This document shows, piece after piece, positions 25,401 to 40,400 of a stretch of DNA of 64,000 nucleotides. A program made the translations under genes and the position numbers. The notes below the pieces were generated by a model. That model was given only the letters and a program-made list of their open reading frames with translations, was not told the origin of the DNA and did not search any database. Origin of the DNA: Epiperipatus broadwayi (taxonomy: Eukaryota > Onychophora > Udeonychophora > Euonychophora > Peripatidae). Position 1 is the first letter of the stretch; each line of letters opens with the position of its first letter. The DNA is taken from NCBI GenBank assembly GCA_028023455.1, contig JAQFVV010000287.1:310001-374000 (forward strand), read 5' to 3'.

Positions 25401-28400
25401 GAAAAAGATAAACGATCACCAATATACATATTTCATGCAAAACCAGGATTTCTCTAAATTGAAGGTCACAAAAAATCTTAATGATGGCAATGCAAAAAAC
25501 TCTATTAAATAGCACAGTTTTCCAAGTTGTACAACATCTTTTTCATTTTTCTTGTACTGATTATATTAAATAAATATCTACAAAATTTTTATTTATCTTT
25601 ACATTTTTCACAATGTTCCATTCAATTCAAAATATATTACTGTTTCAATTGTTAATATCAGTTCTGAAGAAGACTGCTTGATAGTTGAAACTATAAGATA
25701 ATTTGAATTGAATAAAGCATGGTGAGAAGTGCAAAAAAAAAGTAAAGATTTTATGAATTTATTAAATATAATAATTTTTATAAATTAAAATTCAATTATA
25801 AATTAGATTTATAAAAATAATAAATATGTATAAAATTACAGTTTAAATTAAAACATTATTAATGTTTAAATTTAAATCTCTAAAATTATATTATTTTATT
25901 TCTGAAATTTTTTTAAAAAAACACACACACAAGGAAAAGAGTTACAAAATGTTTTACTTCTGGAGAATAAATAGTTAATCCTCTTGCATGATGGATAGGA
26001 AATCTAGAAACATGATTTGCTGTTAATATTGCAGGTCTTAGTTCATCTGAGTCTGCATTACCAAACAATTCTACAAATAAAGGTTCCTACCAAAACAATA
26101 AAATTATAAATATTAAAAGTCAATATGTGTATAGCTTGCATGTAATATATATTATGCAATCTATACCGTCATAATTTAATTATTTATTTTATAAACACAT
26201 TCTTAAAAAGAAAATTCAAAATAAGTGATAATTAATGTAATGAAATAAAAAAAATATGAAATGTTTTTTCAATTTTAATACTGATATATACATACACAAA
26301 ATATAAATTGCATAACCATCATCATTACTAGAAGATACTACTTGTAAAGGAATATGGCTAAAAATTATTTAAAAAAATATTGTTTAAAAGTCTGTTAGAC
26401 TAGTGATGTGAAGCATTTGCTTAAATAATATTAAATATAATGTGTTGATCCATATAAGATTTGATAATGATGATGGTTAATATTACTATTAAATGGATAA
26501 GGGGATGCAGAGACTAATACTGATATTGTAATTTGAATCATGACTGTAAATTTTCTATTATTTTTCAGAATGATAAGACTTTTTAACTAAATTTATTTAT
26601 ACTATTTAATATCAACTGTTTTAATGATTTTCTAAAAAAGTAATTCATTGCAGATAATATAAATGAAATTAAATTCACAACCAAGGTGTACTGATGTGCA
26701 GCAGCCAATAAGATCAGTTCTGCTGGCTTAAGAAAACAATATCAACCTTCTTCAAGCTACTACTAATCAAAAGAATTTAACTTCATTTATATAATGAAGT
26801 TCACTAATTAATTTACATCTATATTAAGCTGTTGAAAATATTATATTTAAATGTATGTATATGTATAATATTATGATTCGATGTCAATTTCTTCAAATAT
26901 TATGTATATATATATATTGTAATAATAAATACATTATATCAATCTGCATGTTAGTAAACAAAAGTATATAATGGTTTACAATGGAGAATTTCTCATATTC
27001 CATTTTGGGCTTCGACTTTATAACTTTACAAAATATATATTAGTTATCGCTGATAATGAAACCAAATTAAATATCAGCACAAGATGAAAATGTATGAATA
27101 GCTATTATTCTATTGCTACCAAAACTATCCTTGTTGTCAATAGTGGGATAGTATTTTGATGATGCTTTGATTACTATAAATGGTTCTTCAATCTAAGAGA
27201 CAGCTTTAATTTTAAAAATATGATTTATCTTATAGTTAAGGAGCTTAATTTTTTTATCTTGGATGCTATAGTGTTATATAATAAACATAAGCATAACCCA
27301 CATATACCTGTATCAGATCATGGTAATCATGAGGCTGCAATGATCATCAAGATATTAAAATATAGAACCATTGCCATTGACAAATGATTAGTGTTAAAGA
27401 GAATTTTCAAATCTATAAATTTGATATCATGCATAGGTGAAAAAGGGATTGAATTAAAATAATAAGCTGTATGTAATTTATAAGAGAGAGAGAGATACAT
27501 TGACTTTTACCTATAGACTATACTTGGATATATAATGATACAATAATATCTAGCCTAACAACTATTTATTAATAAAATTGATATATTTATCTTTAAAATG
27601 TAATTATTATAAGTTATAAAAAACTCACATTCTGGTAGATTAAATCATGTCAATATATATGTATAAAAGAGGCTGCTTAACAAAATGCAATGCATATATT
27701 AAATATTTAGACTTTTTTTTGCAAAAATGATATATGTATTGTGTATGCAGCTATGAAGCTGACTACCAACAATTACCACAAAATTATAAATTACTAAAAC
27801 ATTATTAATAATGATTAAATATATTTATTTACATATTATACATACACCTAAATTAAGGGTTTAACTGGGTAGCAATTATATTTACTTTAGTTACACATAT
27901 AACAAAATAGTCCTTGATCTAAAGTTTTACCTTCATTGCACATATCACCACTGAGTAACTAATCCTGCCACTATACTAGTGGTAACATTAAGTGAATAAT
28001 AAAGTTTATTGTATTCACAGTTATTTACCAAATACAATCCTATTTGGACCTTCTTAGGCATGTGTAAATAATAAAAGACCGATGCAGTCTATTAACACTT
28101 TCCCTAGCCAGCTATCTTTAACCTGCAGACATGGGCTCTGGAACACATCCATCATAGCAGAAAAGTCAGAGTATTTTTCTCTCATCTTTTCTCAAGATCC
28201 TTATGACATCCATGACACAGCAAGAACAGCAGCTTAAGATGAGTAGAGAAAAGATGACCACGGTTTTCTCTTTTTAGTGCACAGTATTTATACTCCTTTT
28301 TCCCTTGCTCAATATCTTTAATAAATTCCTAATATTCCAATATGTGTACTTCCATTTGACTAATGCATATTTACAATGATGATTAGGATCCAGCTTTTAT

Positions 28401-31400
28401 TTATGTCCATTGAATTAGTTTAATGTTTGATTTTAAAGAATACACAGTTTTTTCTATCTTTTAAAACCATATATCTGGCCTTGTAATTAACAATTTGGTT
28501 TATCTTTCAGCAATATTTTGTAGAATACTTTCAACTTACAATCTTTGTCTATTTAAGTTTAATTTAAGTGCCAATCATCTTTCTTTGTTGCTATTAAATT
28601 CAAACTACAATTTATCTAAAATAAAGTTTCTTTATTTTTTTTACAGCATCTATTTCTATTTCTTTTTAAACTTATTAGCAATCTTTTTTATTGTTTTTAA
28701 AACTTAATATATGTATTTACATTTCATTATTATTTTTCTTTGGAATAAACTTAGCTTTATAACTTATAACTATCGAGTTACTAAGGCCTACATGTATTTT
28801 CTGCAAAATATAGCAATAACTAAATGTATGATTTTACAAACAAATTACATATTTAACATTAGGATTATAATAGTGCTTAAATGTGTATAATTAAACTTAT
28901 GTAGCATCATAAATTTAGATTAAACTTATTTCAAATAGTTTTGTCTTCCTGGGATTTGATATAATTTCCTTTGAGAATTAAATGTAATCTAATACATTAA
29001 TGTGAAAAGTATATTATTTTAAAAAACTGATTATTAGTTTCATAAAAGTTGTAATGATTTTTTAAAAGTAAAATAATCTTAAATAATACACTACATGATA
29101 AATGTTTCTCTGGTTGCAATCCAAAAAAAAATAGCAAAAGATTTTGGCAATATTCTATCCTAGTTTTTCTCTTTACTTAAGAATATGTAGATACTCATTT
29201 ACCAATCAAAAACTATATAGATAATTGAATTAGACTATGAAAAAAAATCTGAGCTTCCATGGAAATCCTCAGTTGCCTAAAAAAATGTTCAAGTTCCAGC
29301 TAGATGTGAATTGCAATTCATATGCATATTTTATCTCAATTTGTAAAGATGATTTAATTTTTGGTTACACATATAAATTAAAATATCTTGACTGTAAATA
29401 TGGCAAAATGAAACTTTTATAATAATCTTTATTATTTAAAATTAAATAATAAAACTTTCAGAAATATTATCTAGGTGCAAATTAAGATGACTCAATATTT
29501 TTTTATTTAAAATAAAGAAGTAAGGCAGTAAAAGAAAAAAGTTAAAAACAAAGTTACTAAAAATTGTTTTGGTAAACTGGGGTAGAATACTAATCAAACG
29601 TTTATTAATAAAAGTAAAAATCAATTAAGTATGCAAAAGAATTACTGATTAAAAGAATAAAGGCAGATAAAGCAATGAAAATGAATAAATAATGACTCAA
29701 TATTACAAAAAGTTCTGAAGTAAAATAAATTTATTAAAGTATCATTAATGATAATAATGATTCAATATCTATACTATCTCATTATTTCTCAATTTAATAA
29801 AATAAAGCTGTTGTGTATTTGCATATATATATATAAACATTACAAGCATAAAGCTAAACTAGTCAATATAAAATCAAAACTACCCCAAATCTAAAATTAA
29901 ACCAGACCAGCATAAAAATAATATTAAAACACAACCTAAGGTTTCACTGCTACAAGCAGACTTCTCAAGTGTAAAGAACTACAAAAAAACCACACATTAT
30001 ATATACTATTAAAAACTACCCACAAATCCATTCACTTCCCATCCACCCTTAATATTAAAAGAACTCTTAAATAAGTTAATTGCTTCAGAATAATAAATTT
30101 TCAATAATAAAGACTCTTTAATTCTTCTTTTGATTTCATTTCTCTCAAAGAAGACAACCTTAGCTTCATCAAAATCAATAGTGTGGCCTGTATCCTTTTC
30201 ATGGACATACAAAGCAGAACTAAGATATCTATTTTTAACTCTACTTTTATGAACCTTTATTCTTTCATTTAAACTCAAACTACTCTGACCTATGTAAACC
30301 TTCTTACAAAATAAACAAGGAATAAAATATACCACACCAGGAATAGTCTTTCTATCAAAAACTTCTTTTGTATTATTTAATAAATTATTCAATGTAACAC
30401 CCCTTTTCCAAGCAATTTTCTTATTTCCAAACAATTTACTATTTCTACACACAATTTTATAAGAAGACAATTTAAATGGCAAAGAAATAAAATCATATTT
30501 TTCTTTAACCTTTATATCCTTACAAATATTACTATTAAATAAAATACTTTTAACAAATTTATCAGAGTATCCAACACTCAAATAATCTTTATAAAATTGA
30601 TATTTCTGAAACAAAGCTACCCCACTAGAATTATTTAATTTAATATTCCTATGACAATAATTCCTTAAAGCAGCTACTTTATGAGATACAGACTGATAGC
30701 TATCAGGTTTAATTATAGATCTTAATTCTTTACTTTTAACTAAATGATTGCACAATAAACAATTAGTTTCTATATTTCTAATCACCATAAGATCTAAAAA
30801 TTTTAACTTACCAAAATCTAACCCCCCTCCTTCTAACACAAATTTTATAGAAGGATCAAAACAATTAAACTCATTTACAAATTCCTTCAATTTATCATTC
30901 TCAACTACAAATAAACAATCATCAACATATCTGACAAATAATTTTACATATAAACAATTCTTTTTAATAATAATTTCCTCTTCCATAAAACTAATATAAA
31001 CTGAACATACTAAAGGAGAAATAATATAACCTATTATCCACCCTTCCTTAATCTTATAAAAATTACCTCTAAAATTACACTATTGATTTTGATGAAGCTA
31101 AGGTTGTCTTCTTTGAGAGAAATGAAATCAAAAGAAGAATTAAAGAGTCTTTATTATTGAAAATTTATTATTCTGAAGCAATTAACTTATTTAAGAGTTC
31201 TTTTAATATTAAGGGTGGATGGGAAGTGAATGGATTTGTGGGTAGTTTTTAATAGTATATATAATGTGTGGTTTTTTTGTAGTTCTTTACACTTGAGAAG
31301 TCTGCTTGTAGCAGTGAAACCTTAGGTTGTGTTTTAATATTATTTTTATGCTGGTCTGGTTTAATTTTAGATTTGGGGTAGTTTTGATGATATATATATA

Positions 31401-34400
31401 TATATAACAAAATAAAATGTCTGCTAATATTAATAATCCATTTTGAAAGTTGAGTTGATAATGATTATGAACATAATCTAAAATATTACTTTATGAGTTT
31501 TTATTTATATAATATTATAAGTTATTTACCGCTATTTGGAATATATTTTAAGTTATGTTATATATATATTGAAGCGGTCGATGTCTAATCATCATCGAGC
31601 TTCATGCTTCTACATCTACACTAACCTCCTGCGGGCCTGCAATTCAGACCTTGTCATAGATATATGCCATTCACCCACACACTGTATGCATAAATATCCA
31701 AGAAATTAATAAAATTATTTATTAAAGTAAAAGAGTAGTGTATGTGATGCATATATATATATGAACGAAGCAATAATTCTATTAATATTTATTGCTGAAA
31801 ATTAGATGTTCTTATATAATTGTACATATCTTTTTATATGTGTGTATTTAATTAAAGTATTGAAATGTAAAAACAAAAAAAAATGGGGAAGGCTCGAAAT
31901 ATTGAAATAATCTTTATCTAGATTCAGATTGTTTTCATTAATTAAAATTATAAATCTTAATTAAAATTATAAGGAATTCTTTTGTTAGTTGTTTGCAAAT
32001 CTTTAAAAAATATCTAAAATGGTATTTCGAGCCTTATCTGTTTTAAAAATGTTACTAATTAAATGTTTTTTATTTAACCAAGAGATTACAGAGATAGCTG
32101 TGGGCAACTGAAATTGCATTCTTGAAGGGATTAAAAGGTGTATAAAAAGGGCCCATAGAACAAAAGACTTTACTTTTTCAGTTAGTTACTTTCAGTTACT
32201 TTTCAGTCAGTTACGTTCGGTTTACTTCGAGTTATTATGAGTTACTTTGAGTTAGTAATTAAATTTTGAATTAGTAAATTATTTTAGAATGTTTGAGTTT
32301 GTAATTTTCCAGAAAATTGATTCATCATTCCACTTTAAAAAGTCAGCAAAAGTCAAGCGCTATGAAGTTTGAGTAGAGGCATCTTTCACCTTTCTTTCCT
32401 CTTGGAGAACTGTCTGCCTGCTGCTGCCATGTTCCATCCATCTGACCAGCTGTATAAGATGACCCTCTGTCTGCTGCCACTATGCTGTTCTTTCCTGAGG
32501 TAACCTCATGTAATGTAGAGCTGCCTTAATATGTAAATTCATGTTGTAATTTCTAATAAGATATAATCAAAACAATTCGCATATTAATTTATAAGTTTCT
32601 GCTAATTTTGCTCTTAAACTATCTCTCTGTAATCCCTTACTAGTATAATGTAGTTCTCACTATGCCCTTTCATGATTAATTTATGTTATATAACTTTGTG
32701 AAGCTCAATTAAATATTTAACTTATTTTGTTTAATATATATATATATAATTTTCTTTAATATGCCGATGTCAGTCAACCTCGTGAGTTTAATAAGGGTTT
32801 ATTTTCTTTGGTTAATGGAGAAAGAAGCAGGGGCTTCAATTAAATTTATTAATAAAGTTGTATTCATTTGTAACAGAAATCGCTCGCTAGGTTGGTTTTA
32901 TATTTAAATCTGTTATTCACGTTTTTTTTATCTAAAATATTTTATTGTGGATGCATATTTTACTTTATTTTTTAAATTTGTCTTTAAATTTTCATTTTAA
33001 AAGATCATGAATCTTAATATAATTATTTCACCTTTTCTTGCTGTTGCCTGGAGGGCTAATGGGAATCAAAATTAAATATAAATTTCGTTAGTTTAATGTC
33101 ATAGTTAAAAGTGTTATTCTCCATTATAATTTTCTGAATGATTCTTTATTTAAATATATCATTGCGCAGGAGTCGAACCATTTACAGGCTTCAGAATATA
33201 ATATATTAAGTTTATCGCACGTGTATAATGCTGCTGGCATACCTTTCCTTTCTCTTATGGTAATTACACACATATTTTCTTTATTGCTTTGTCATTGGGA
33301 ACTTCGGAAGTTTGAAGCCCCCGGTCTACTTTTCAAAATTGTTCGTAATCAGGGGTATACGCTACTCACTGTGGAACACGAGGTTTATAAGGTTTTGATT
33401 GTGCTGCAGAAGTTCCATACAGCTGGCTCTGGGCCTTCAAACCAAACCTCTCCATTCGATACCATACCATCAAAATGGCGGATGTATCACCTCTCATTCA
33501 TTATCAAATGTCTTAAAATGATTAAGCATTCAAACTACCATAAGATCCGTATTTCTTTATTTAAATGATTTATGCCTGTTTGACCTTTCGTTAGGTGTTG
33601 GAAATAATGACTCATTCATGAAATGCGCCAACATGCTAATTAGTCAGTATGTTGATTTTAAAGCTGCTTTCTTTTAAAATACTTATCGATTCCCATAGAC
33701 GTAAATCAATTTATATTAATGATTGTATCACATATTCTCGTAAATGTAGCGCATTGTTTGTTTCTTATTTATAAGTTCCAAAGACGTCTTTCCCAAACAA
33801 TGCCAATAAAAGTATATATATTGATTTTCATAATGTAGATAAGTGATTGAGATCGTATATTTTGCCTGCTTATCAAATAAATCATTTACTACTAAGCCTG
33901 TTGCGATCTTTTATATTTATTTTAGGCATCCACAATGTTCTATTAGTAAAATATTATTAAATTGGCATATTAACTCCGCACAAGTTATAATACACTCCAT
34001 AAAATTATATTCATTAAATAATTAATGTAAAGGGGATTTTATAAAAACAAATCCCAAGTTTTGTAAATAGACAATATCATTCCAAACATAAAACCTTTTG
34101 TAACATATATCTGTGTTTTCTCAATATTTTATTAAATATATATTTCATGTAAATCCTGGTTTGTTTTGAATTATTATTTTCTAATTAGTATTTAGAATTA
34201 TTTTCTTTATCTAATAACTTAGCAATAATAAAGATAACTTTAATGAATGTAATTTCTGGGCTACTTTTATCTCGATCATCATAATCAGTCTGATCTTATG
34301 CTCGACCACTTTGCTTTTGGGCCCGGAATTAAAATAATTGTGCTGTATCATCTGGAGTGTTGTTCATTGGGTCAGAGACTCGAAGAATAGGCAAAGAGGT

Positions 34401-37400
34401 TAGAATTCAGGATTGCTCCAGACCTGTGTATCTCGAGGATGATCGGATTCGAGGTACTTTTGCTTAGGATTTGAATCTTGTTAAGTGAGCAGACTGTTTT
34501 GACTGGTACAATAGATATATATATGGATACCAATAAAATGTGTAAGACACAGGAAATTAATAACAAAATTTACAATAAAGGATTATCAATGGTGCACTGA
34601 GTCTCACAACTAAGCATTATTAACCGCAATATTGATCACTCAGCACACAAACAAATCAAACCCTATTAATATATATATATTGTAACGAGCACAGACGTTC
34701 GTTACATTGTTTTTTTTTATATTTATTAAACATGAAAGTAAATTAAAAAGTTCGCATTTAAAAATTTTCTGTAAGAATTAAAAATTGAAATTAAATATCA
34801 TCTTAAACTCGTATATATTAAATCGCACAGATAAAAAAAAATTATTAAAATAAAACTGTATTAAAAATAGAAAAGGTATTTTAAAAACAAAAACTTAAAA
34901 AGATTTAGAGATAAAAATATATCTTTGATTTGGAAAACAGGTTAATTAATCAGAAATGGAAATGATTGTTAATTAGTTAAATGTAAACCAGCCTTGGGCA
35001 TTTAAATGTAAAAACATCGGTCAGATAGGAAAACAATAGAAACAAATAGCCAATGAAAGAAATCCATCGGGAAATCGGACCTCAGTGAAAGGATCATCGC
35101 ATCGATGACATAATGCCAAGTCAATCCTTCGAATACGTATAAAAGGAAAATTTGGAAATTATTAATTAGTGACCGGATTATGATTATTACGATGTGACAG
35201 ATAGGTGTTTGGTGCGGGAGAAGCGATTGAAGAGACGCACGATTCAATCACTTCAGTTTTGCCAAAGAAAGAAAGAGAAATGAACTATCGTTTTCTACAT
35301 TGAGGACCAACTAAATTAAAAAACCTCCGAATGAATAAATAAAACATCGGCTAAATGTATACCAATATCTTCAGGATGGCGTGGGAATTCCCGTTCAAAC
35401 TTACAAACGACAGATAAAGATGAACTGTTTAAAACCGTAAGAACTTTACAATTAATGAACATTAAATTAAAACTTTTCATATTTAAAATAATTGCATTAG
35501 TTTCCTATCTGACTAAAGTAGTTAAAATGTTATTTGATGTATTTTTTATTTATTTGTGTAATATCATTTCCATTTATTTAATTTTGTTCTTTAAGTTTAT
35601 TTATGATTTCTGTTTTCCGATAAATTAAAATATATCAATGTTAAACTTAAGTCGGGCGTGAATGGCTGTATAGATTTGTAAAGTTATATTAGGGGAGGGT
35701 AATCTTAGGTTATTTGGTTCGTGGTTAAATTGGGTCAATGGATTGGATATATTGGTGTGATTAGTAGATGTAATATTGATTCGCTACGGGCAGAATCGCT
35801 TCATACGCCGCACACTTCCGTTTGCCTATGGAAGGAATTATAAGTCGGATACCGCAGTTCCTTTCTATGGAGTTTTTTGTTTTATTGCTCTTCTTTGCAG
35901 ATAGATGTAATATTCCTATCTCATGAGAAGCAATTTCTTCTCTTAACTTTTTGTGCTGCCGTATTTTATTACATTGAATACATCGATATATCAGATGAAT
36001 TGATGCCAGTTTGACTACGAATTTTAACCTAAGGTTAAATAGGGATAGAATGTTTATTTTCAAAAGCAAATTTATGTGGTCTATTCATACTCGACCCTAA
36101 ATAGAAATGCATTAAATTTAAGTTGTTTATAGACGCTTGCATGGATTGTTTATTGGTTAACTATGTTTTGCGTTTCCATATTTGATCAAAATATATAGAC
36201 ATTCGATAAATAATGATACCTTACGGTGAGTATCAAAAATGTATTTATTCGGATGTCTTTTAAGTTATTGGTGACAATGCAAGTATCTTATGGTGAATAC
36301 TATTGGGTTACGTATAAATTTCCCTCCGCAATTGTCAGTAATCAATAATTTTGTATTTTGATCGTTTATGTTTACTTTGAAATGTGTTTAACCATGTAAT
36401 CTATGTAACCGATCTATAGCAACATATTAAAACAAGCTTTTATAATCCCAGCTGTGCGAACTTAATTAAAATGTAAACTGATAATATAATAGAAATTAAA
36501 ATGTAAATTAAAATCTAAGGTAAAGTTAAAAATAATGTTAAATTATGAAATGTAAAACTGATACTAAAACAATTTTAAATCTTATATATATATGTGTGGA
36601 AATACATTTTTGTATGTTAATTACTGGCAGTGGCTTATTTTATTCTTTTTTTTATATATACTCTTAGATTATCTTATTAAATCTCTGCTATTCCACTGAG
36701 CTAGTGACATGGGCTAACGACCGGAATCAAAATTTAAAAAAAAAAAATTTTTTTTTTTTTGACTGACGTATCTGCCTACTTTATAAATTTTTCTAGGTTC
36801 AAATGCCTAGATGGCGCCCTGTAGCGCAGTTTACGTTAAGTCAGGGCGCCATCTAGGCATTTGAACCTAGAAAAATTTATAAAGTAGGCAGATACAAGTC
36901 AAAAAAAAAAATTTTTTTTTTTTTTAAATTTTGATTCCGGTCGTTAGCCCATGTCACTAGCTCAGTGGAATAGCAGAGATTTAATAAGATAATCTAAGAG
37001 TATATATATAAAAAAGAATAAAATAAGCCACTGCCAGTAATTAACATACAAAAATGTATTTCCGCACATATATATATAAGATTTAAAATTGTTTTAGTAT
37101 CAGTTTTACATTTCATAATTTAACATTATTTTTAACTTTACCTTAGATTTTAATTTACATTTTAATTTCTATTATATTATCAGTTTACATTTTAATTAAG
37201 TTCGCACAGCTGGGATTATAAAAGCTTGTTTTAATATGTTGCTATAGATCGGTTACATAGATTACACGGTTAAACACATTTCAAAGTAAACATAAACGAT
37301 CAAAATACAAAATTATTGATTACTGACAATTGCGGAGGGAATGTTATACGTAACCCAATAGTATTCACCATAAGATACTTGCATTGTCACCAATAACTTA

Positions 37401-40400
37401 AAAGACATCCGAATAAATACATTTTTGATACTCACCGTAAGGTATCATTATTTATCGAATGTCTATATATTTTGATCAAATATGGAAACGCAAAACATAG
37501 TTAACCAATAAACAATCCATGCAAGCGTCTATAAACAACTTAAATTTAATGCATTTCTATTTAGGGTCGAGTATGAATAGACCACATAAATTTGCTTTTG
37601 AAAATAAACATTCTATCCCTATTTAACCTTAGGTTAAAATTCGTAGTCAAACTGGCATCAATTCATCTGATATATCGATGTATTCAATGTAATAAAATAT
37701 GGCAGCACAAAAAGTTAAGAGAAGAAATTGCTTCTCATGAGATAGGAATATTACATCTATCTGCAAAGAAGAGCAATAAAACAAAAAACTCCATAGAAAG
37801 GAACTGCGGTATCCGACTTATAATTCCTTCCATAGGCAAACGGAAGTGTGCTGCGTATGAAGCGATTCTGCCCGTAGCGAATCAATATTACATCTACTAA
37901 TCACACCAATATATCCAATCCATTGACCCAATTTAACCACAAACCAAATAACCTAAGATTACCCTCCCCTAATATAACTTTACAAATCTATACAGCCATT
38001 CATGCCCGACTTAAGTTTAACATTGATATATTTTAATTTATCGGAAAACAGAAATCATAAATAAACTTAAAGAACAAAATTAAATAAATGGAAATGATAT
38101 TACACAAATAAATAAAAAATACATCAAATAACATTTTAACTACTTTAGTCAGATAGGAAACTAATGCAATTATTTTAAATATGAAAAGTTTTAATTTAAT
38201 GTTCATTAATTGTAAAGTTCTTACGGTTTTAAACAGTTCATCTTTATCTGTCGTTTGTAAGTTTGAACGGGAATTCCCACGCCGTCCTGAAGATATTGGT
38301 ATACATTTAGCCGATGTTTTATTTATTCATTCGGAGGTTTTTTAATTTAGTTGGTCCTCAATGTAGAAAACGATAGTTCATTTCTCTTTCTTTCTTTGGC
38401 AAAACTGAAGTGATTGAATCGTGCATCTCTTCAATCGCTTCTCCCGCACCTCCGCACTAACACCTATCTGTCACATCGTAATAATCATAATCCAGTCACT
38501 AATTAATAATTTCCAAATTTTCCTTTTATACGTATTTGAAGGATTGACTTGGCATTATGTCATCGATGCGATGATCCTTTCGCTGAGGTCCGATTTCCTG
38601 ATGGATTTCTTTCATTGGCTATTTGTTTCTATTGTTTTCCTATCTGACCGATGTTTTTACATTTAAATGCCCAAGGCTGGTTTACATTTAACTAATTAAC
38701 AATCATTTCCATTTCTGATTAATTAACCTGTTTTCCAAATCAAAGATATATTTTTATCTCTAAATCTTTTTAAGTTTTTGTTTTTAAAATACCTTTTCTA
38801 TTTTTAATACAGTTTTATTTTAATAATTTTTTTTTATCTGTGCGATTTAATATATACGAGTTTAAGATGATATTTAATTTCAATTTTTAATTCTTACAGA
38901 AAATTTTTAAATGCGAACTTTTTAATTTACTTTCATGTTTAATAAATATAAAAAAAAACAATGTAAGGAACGTCTGTGCTCATTACAATATATATATATT
39001 ACCATTGGTTAAACTCTGATTCTGCAGTTTACCACCCAAATCTGGTTGTGTATAAATTTAACAAGTGTGTATACTCATAGCTCATTGTGTTTCTTCCTAT
39101 AAAGCCCATTAGGTATAATAAAAACAAAATAAGATCTGTGCAATCTGCTTTAGTCTCTAGCCAGCTGATGGTATCCCTCGGTGCATGAATTGCCTGTTGA
39201 TTCCAGAACTGCTTCTCACTGGCTTTTTTCAGCCCTGTTCTAACTCCAGTTGGCTTCAGAAAATCGATATTAACAGTTTGCAGTTAAACAAGTTCATAAT
39301 GAATATGCAAGCAAATCCATAAAAGCAAAAAACTCCCTTGCACTTTTCTGTACATAATATTTATATCTCTGGTTCCCTTGGGCATTCCAGTTTTAATTCT
39401 TGATCACTATCTTATTTCCTCAGTCTTTTTCCCCTCTGGTATTTTTAATTAGCCTTTTTTGACTTTGATTATGTTATGCAAATAATTCTCATTAGTAAAT
39501 CACTTTTACCATTTATTAAGCAGAATTCCTTATTATTTGTTTAGCAACTAATTTCCATTGTTTATTTTAAGCAAATATTTCTTATCATTTATATTAATTT
39601 TGTTTAATTTTCTTTCAATCCCCATAAATTAATTTTACTCTCATTTGCCTTAACTTTATCTATTAGTCATCTATTAAATATAGTACTCTAAATATATTTT
39701 ATTTGTGTATCTCTTTTCTTTTTCTGGAGCAATTAATATGTTGTTTACTTTTATAATTATTCAGTTTAAATTTAAATATTAGTACAAAACATACCACCTC
39801 ACCCTACTCCACAAAAAACCCCGTTTAACTTGATTAGACATAATCTTGTAATTTTCTTCATCCTTTGCAAATCAGCCTGGGTGATTTCTCTTTCACTTTA
39901 GGTACATCTTTCACTTCTGTACTTTTTATCTGTGAATCTGATTTTTCATCTTCAGTTATTCTTTCTTCTATTGTGGGGTGGCTTTCTTGTACCTGTCTTT
40001 GGGGCACACATTTTCCTATTTTAATAACTTCGAAATTGTGAGGGTTAGTTGCTTCCTGAGTCCTGACATGGTTTTCATGCCCTCTATATTGCAATTCATT
40101 TTTGGTTAACACAATATGGTTAGACAATATTTTTTGTATTGTACCTTTGATCCAAGTATTTCTTAGCATGACTCTAATCCAGACTGCTGTTCCCACTTTG
40201 AACTTTGAATTTTCATAAGTATTATACTTGTTTTACATGGTCCATTGTTTTTTGGTGGATTAAAGATAAACTTGGTCTTAATATTCTTCCCAGTAGGATT
40301 TCAGCCAGTATGACTACAGTTACTGTGCAAAGCACTGAGTGTTGCCACAGCATTATTTCATGCAATGTATTTTCTAAATTCCCACCATTACTTTTTCTCA

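Larger units (their letters stand above)
16316..25957. other. CFAP65 intron, 9.6 kb
   Basis: Besides listed repeats it holds mononucleotide tracts (a 10-G run near 17,091), a less AT-rich block at 19,020-19,270, and another at 23,750-23,960 (ctgcagcctcggtcaaccc). I cannot identify either block. A 32-codon frame at 23,181-23,276 (MTDISDNNFDDLN...) looks protein-like but has no splice donor or partner. 18,490-19,010 has an unusually long open frame only because it is pyrimidine-rich. Confidence 0.6.
29822..31406 (-). mobile_element. Penelope-like element, 5'-truncated, with inverted 3' copy
   Basis: The main part (minus, 31,076 down to about 29,834) has RT, GIY-YIG endonuclease and a 3' UTR ending in a (TA)n tract. 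Joined head-on at 31,077-31,079 is a plus-oriented copy of its own last 0.3 kb (31,079-31,390), which also ends at (TA)n. Terminal inverted fragments of this kind are known from PLEs. The two 3' ends differ: the left one extends about 35 bp further (gactagtttagctttatgc, shared with 43,340-43,375). Confidence 0.85.
34668..39000. mobile_element. 4.3-kb near-perfect palindrome (foldback element)
   Basis: Two arms of about 2.15 kb, symmetric about 36,831-36,832, with a 20-base central loop (36,822-36,841). The outermost 15 bases on each side are identical inverted (AATATATATATATTG), so the element starts and stops sharply at TA tracts. Arms differ by scattered substitutions and small indels only. 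Both ends carry gtaacga-gcacagacgt-tcgttac (34,682-34,705; right copy changed at two bases), itself a small stem-loop. No transposase is recognisable. Flanks outside the arms are different, so this is an inserted or expanded element rather than duplicated flanks. Confidence 0.9.

Noticed and set aside
33160-33180. tRNA B-box-like ggagtcgaacca on the minus strand
   Set aside because: The T-arm stem does not pair and no acceptor or anticodon arm can be drawn.
34668-39000. Pure assembly artefact from an unsplit long read
   Set aside because: Scattered arm differences, sharp identical termini at TA tracts and different outer flanks favour a real element, though read-level checking is needed.
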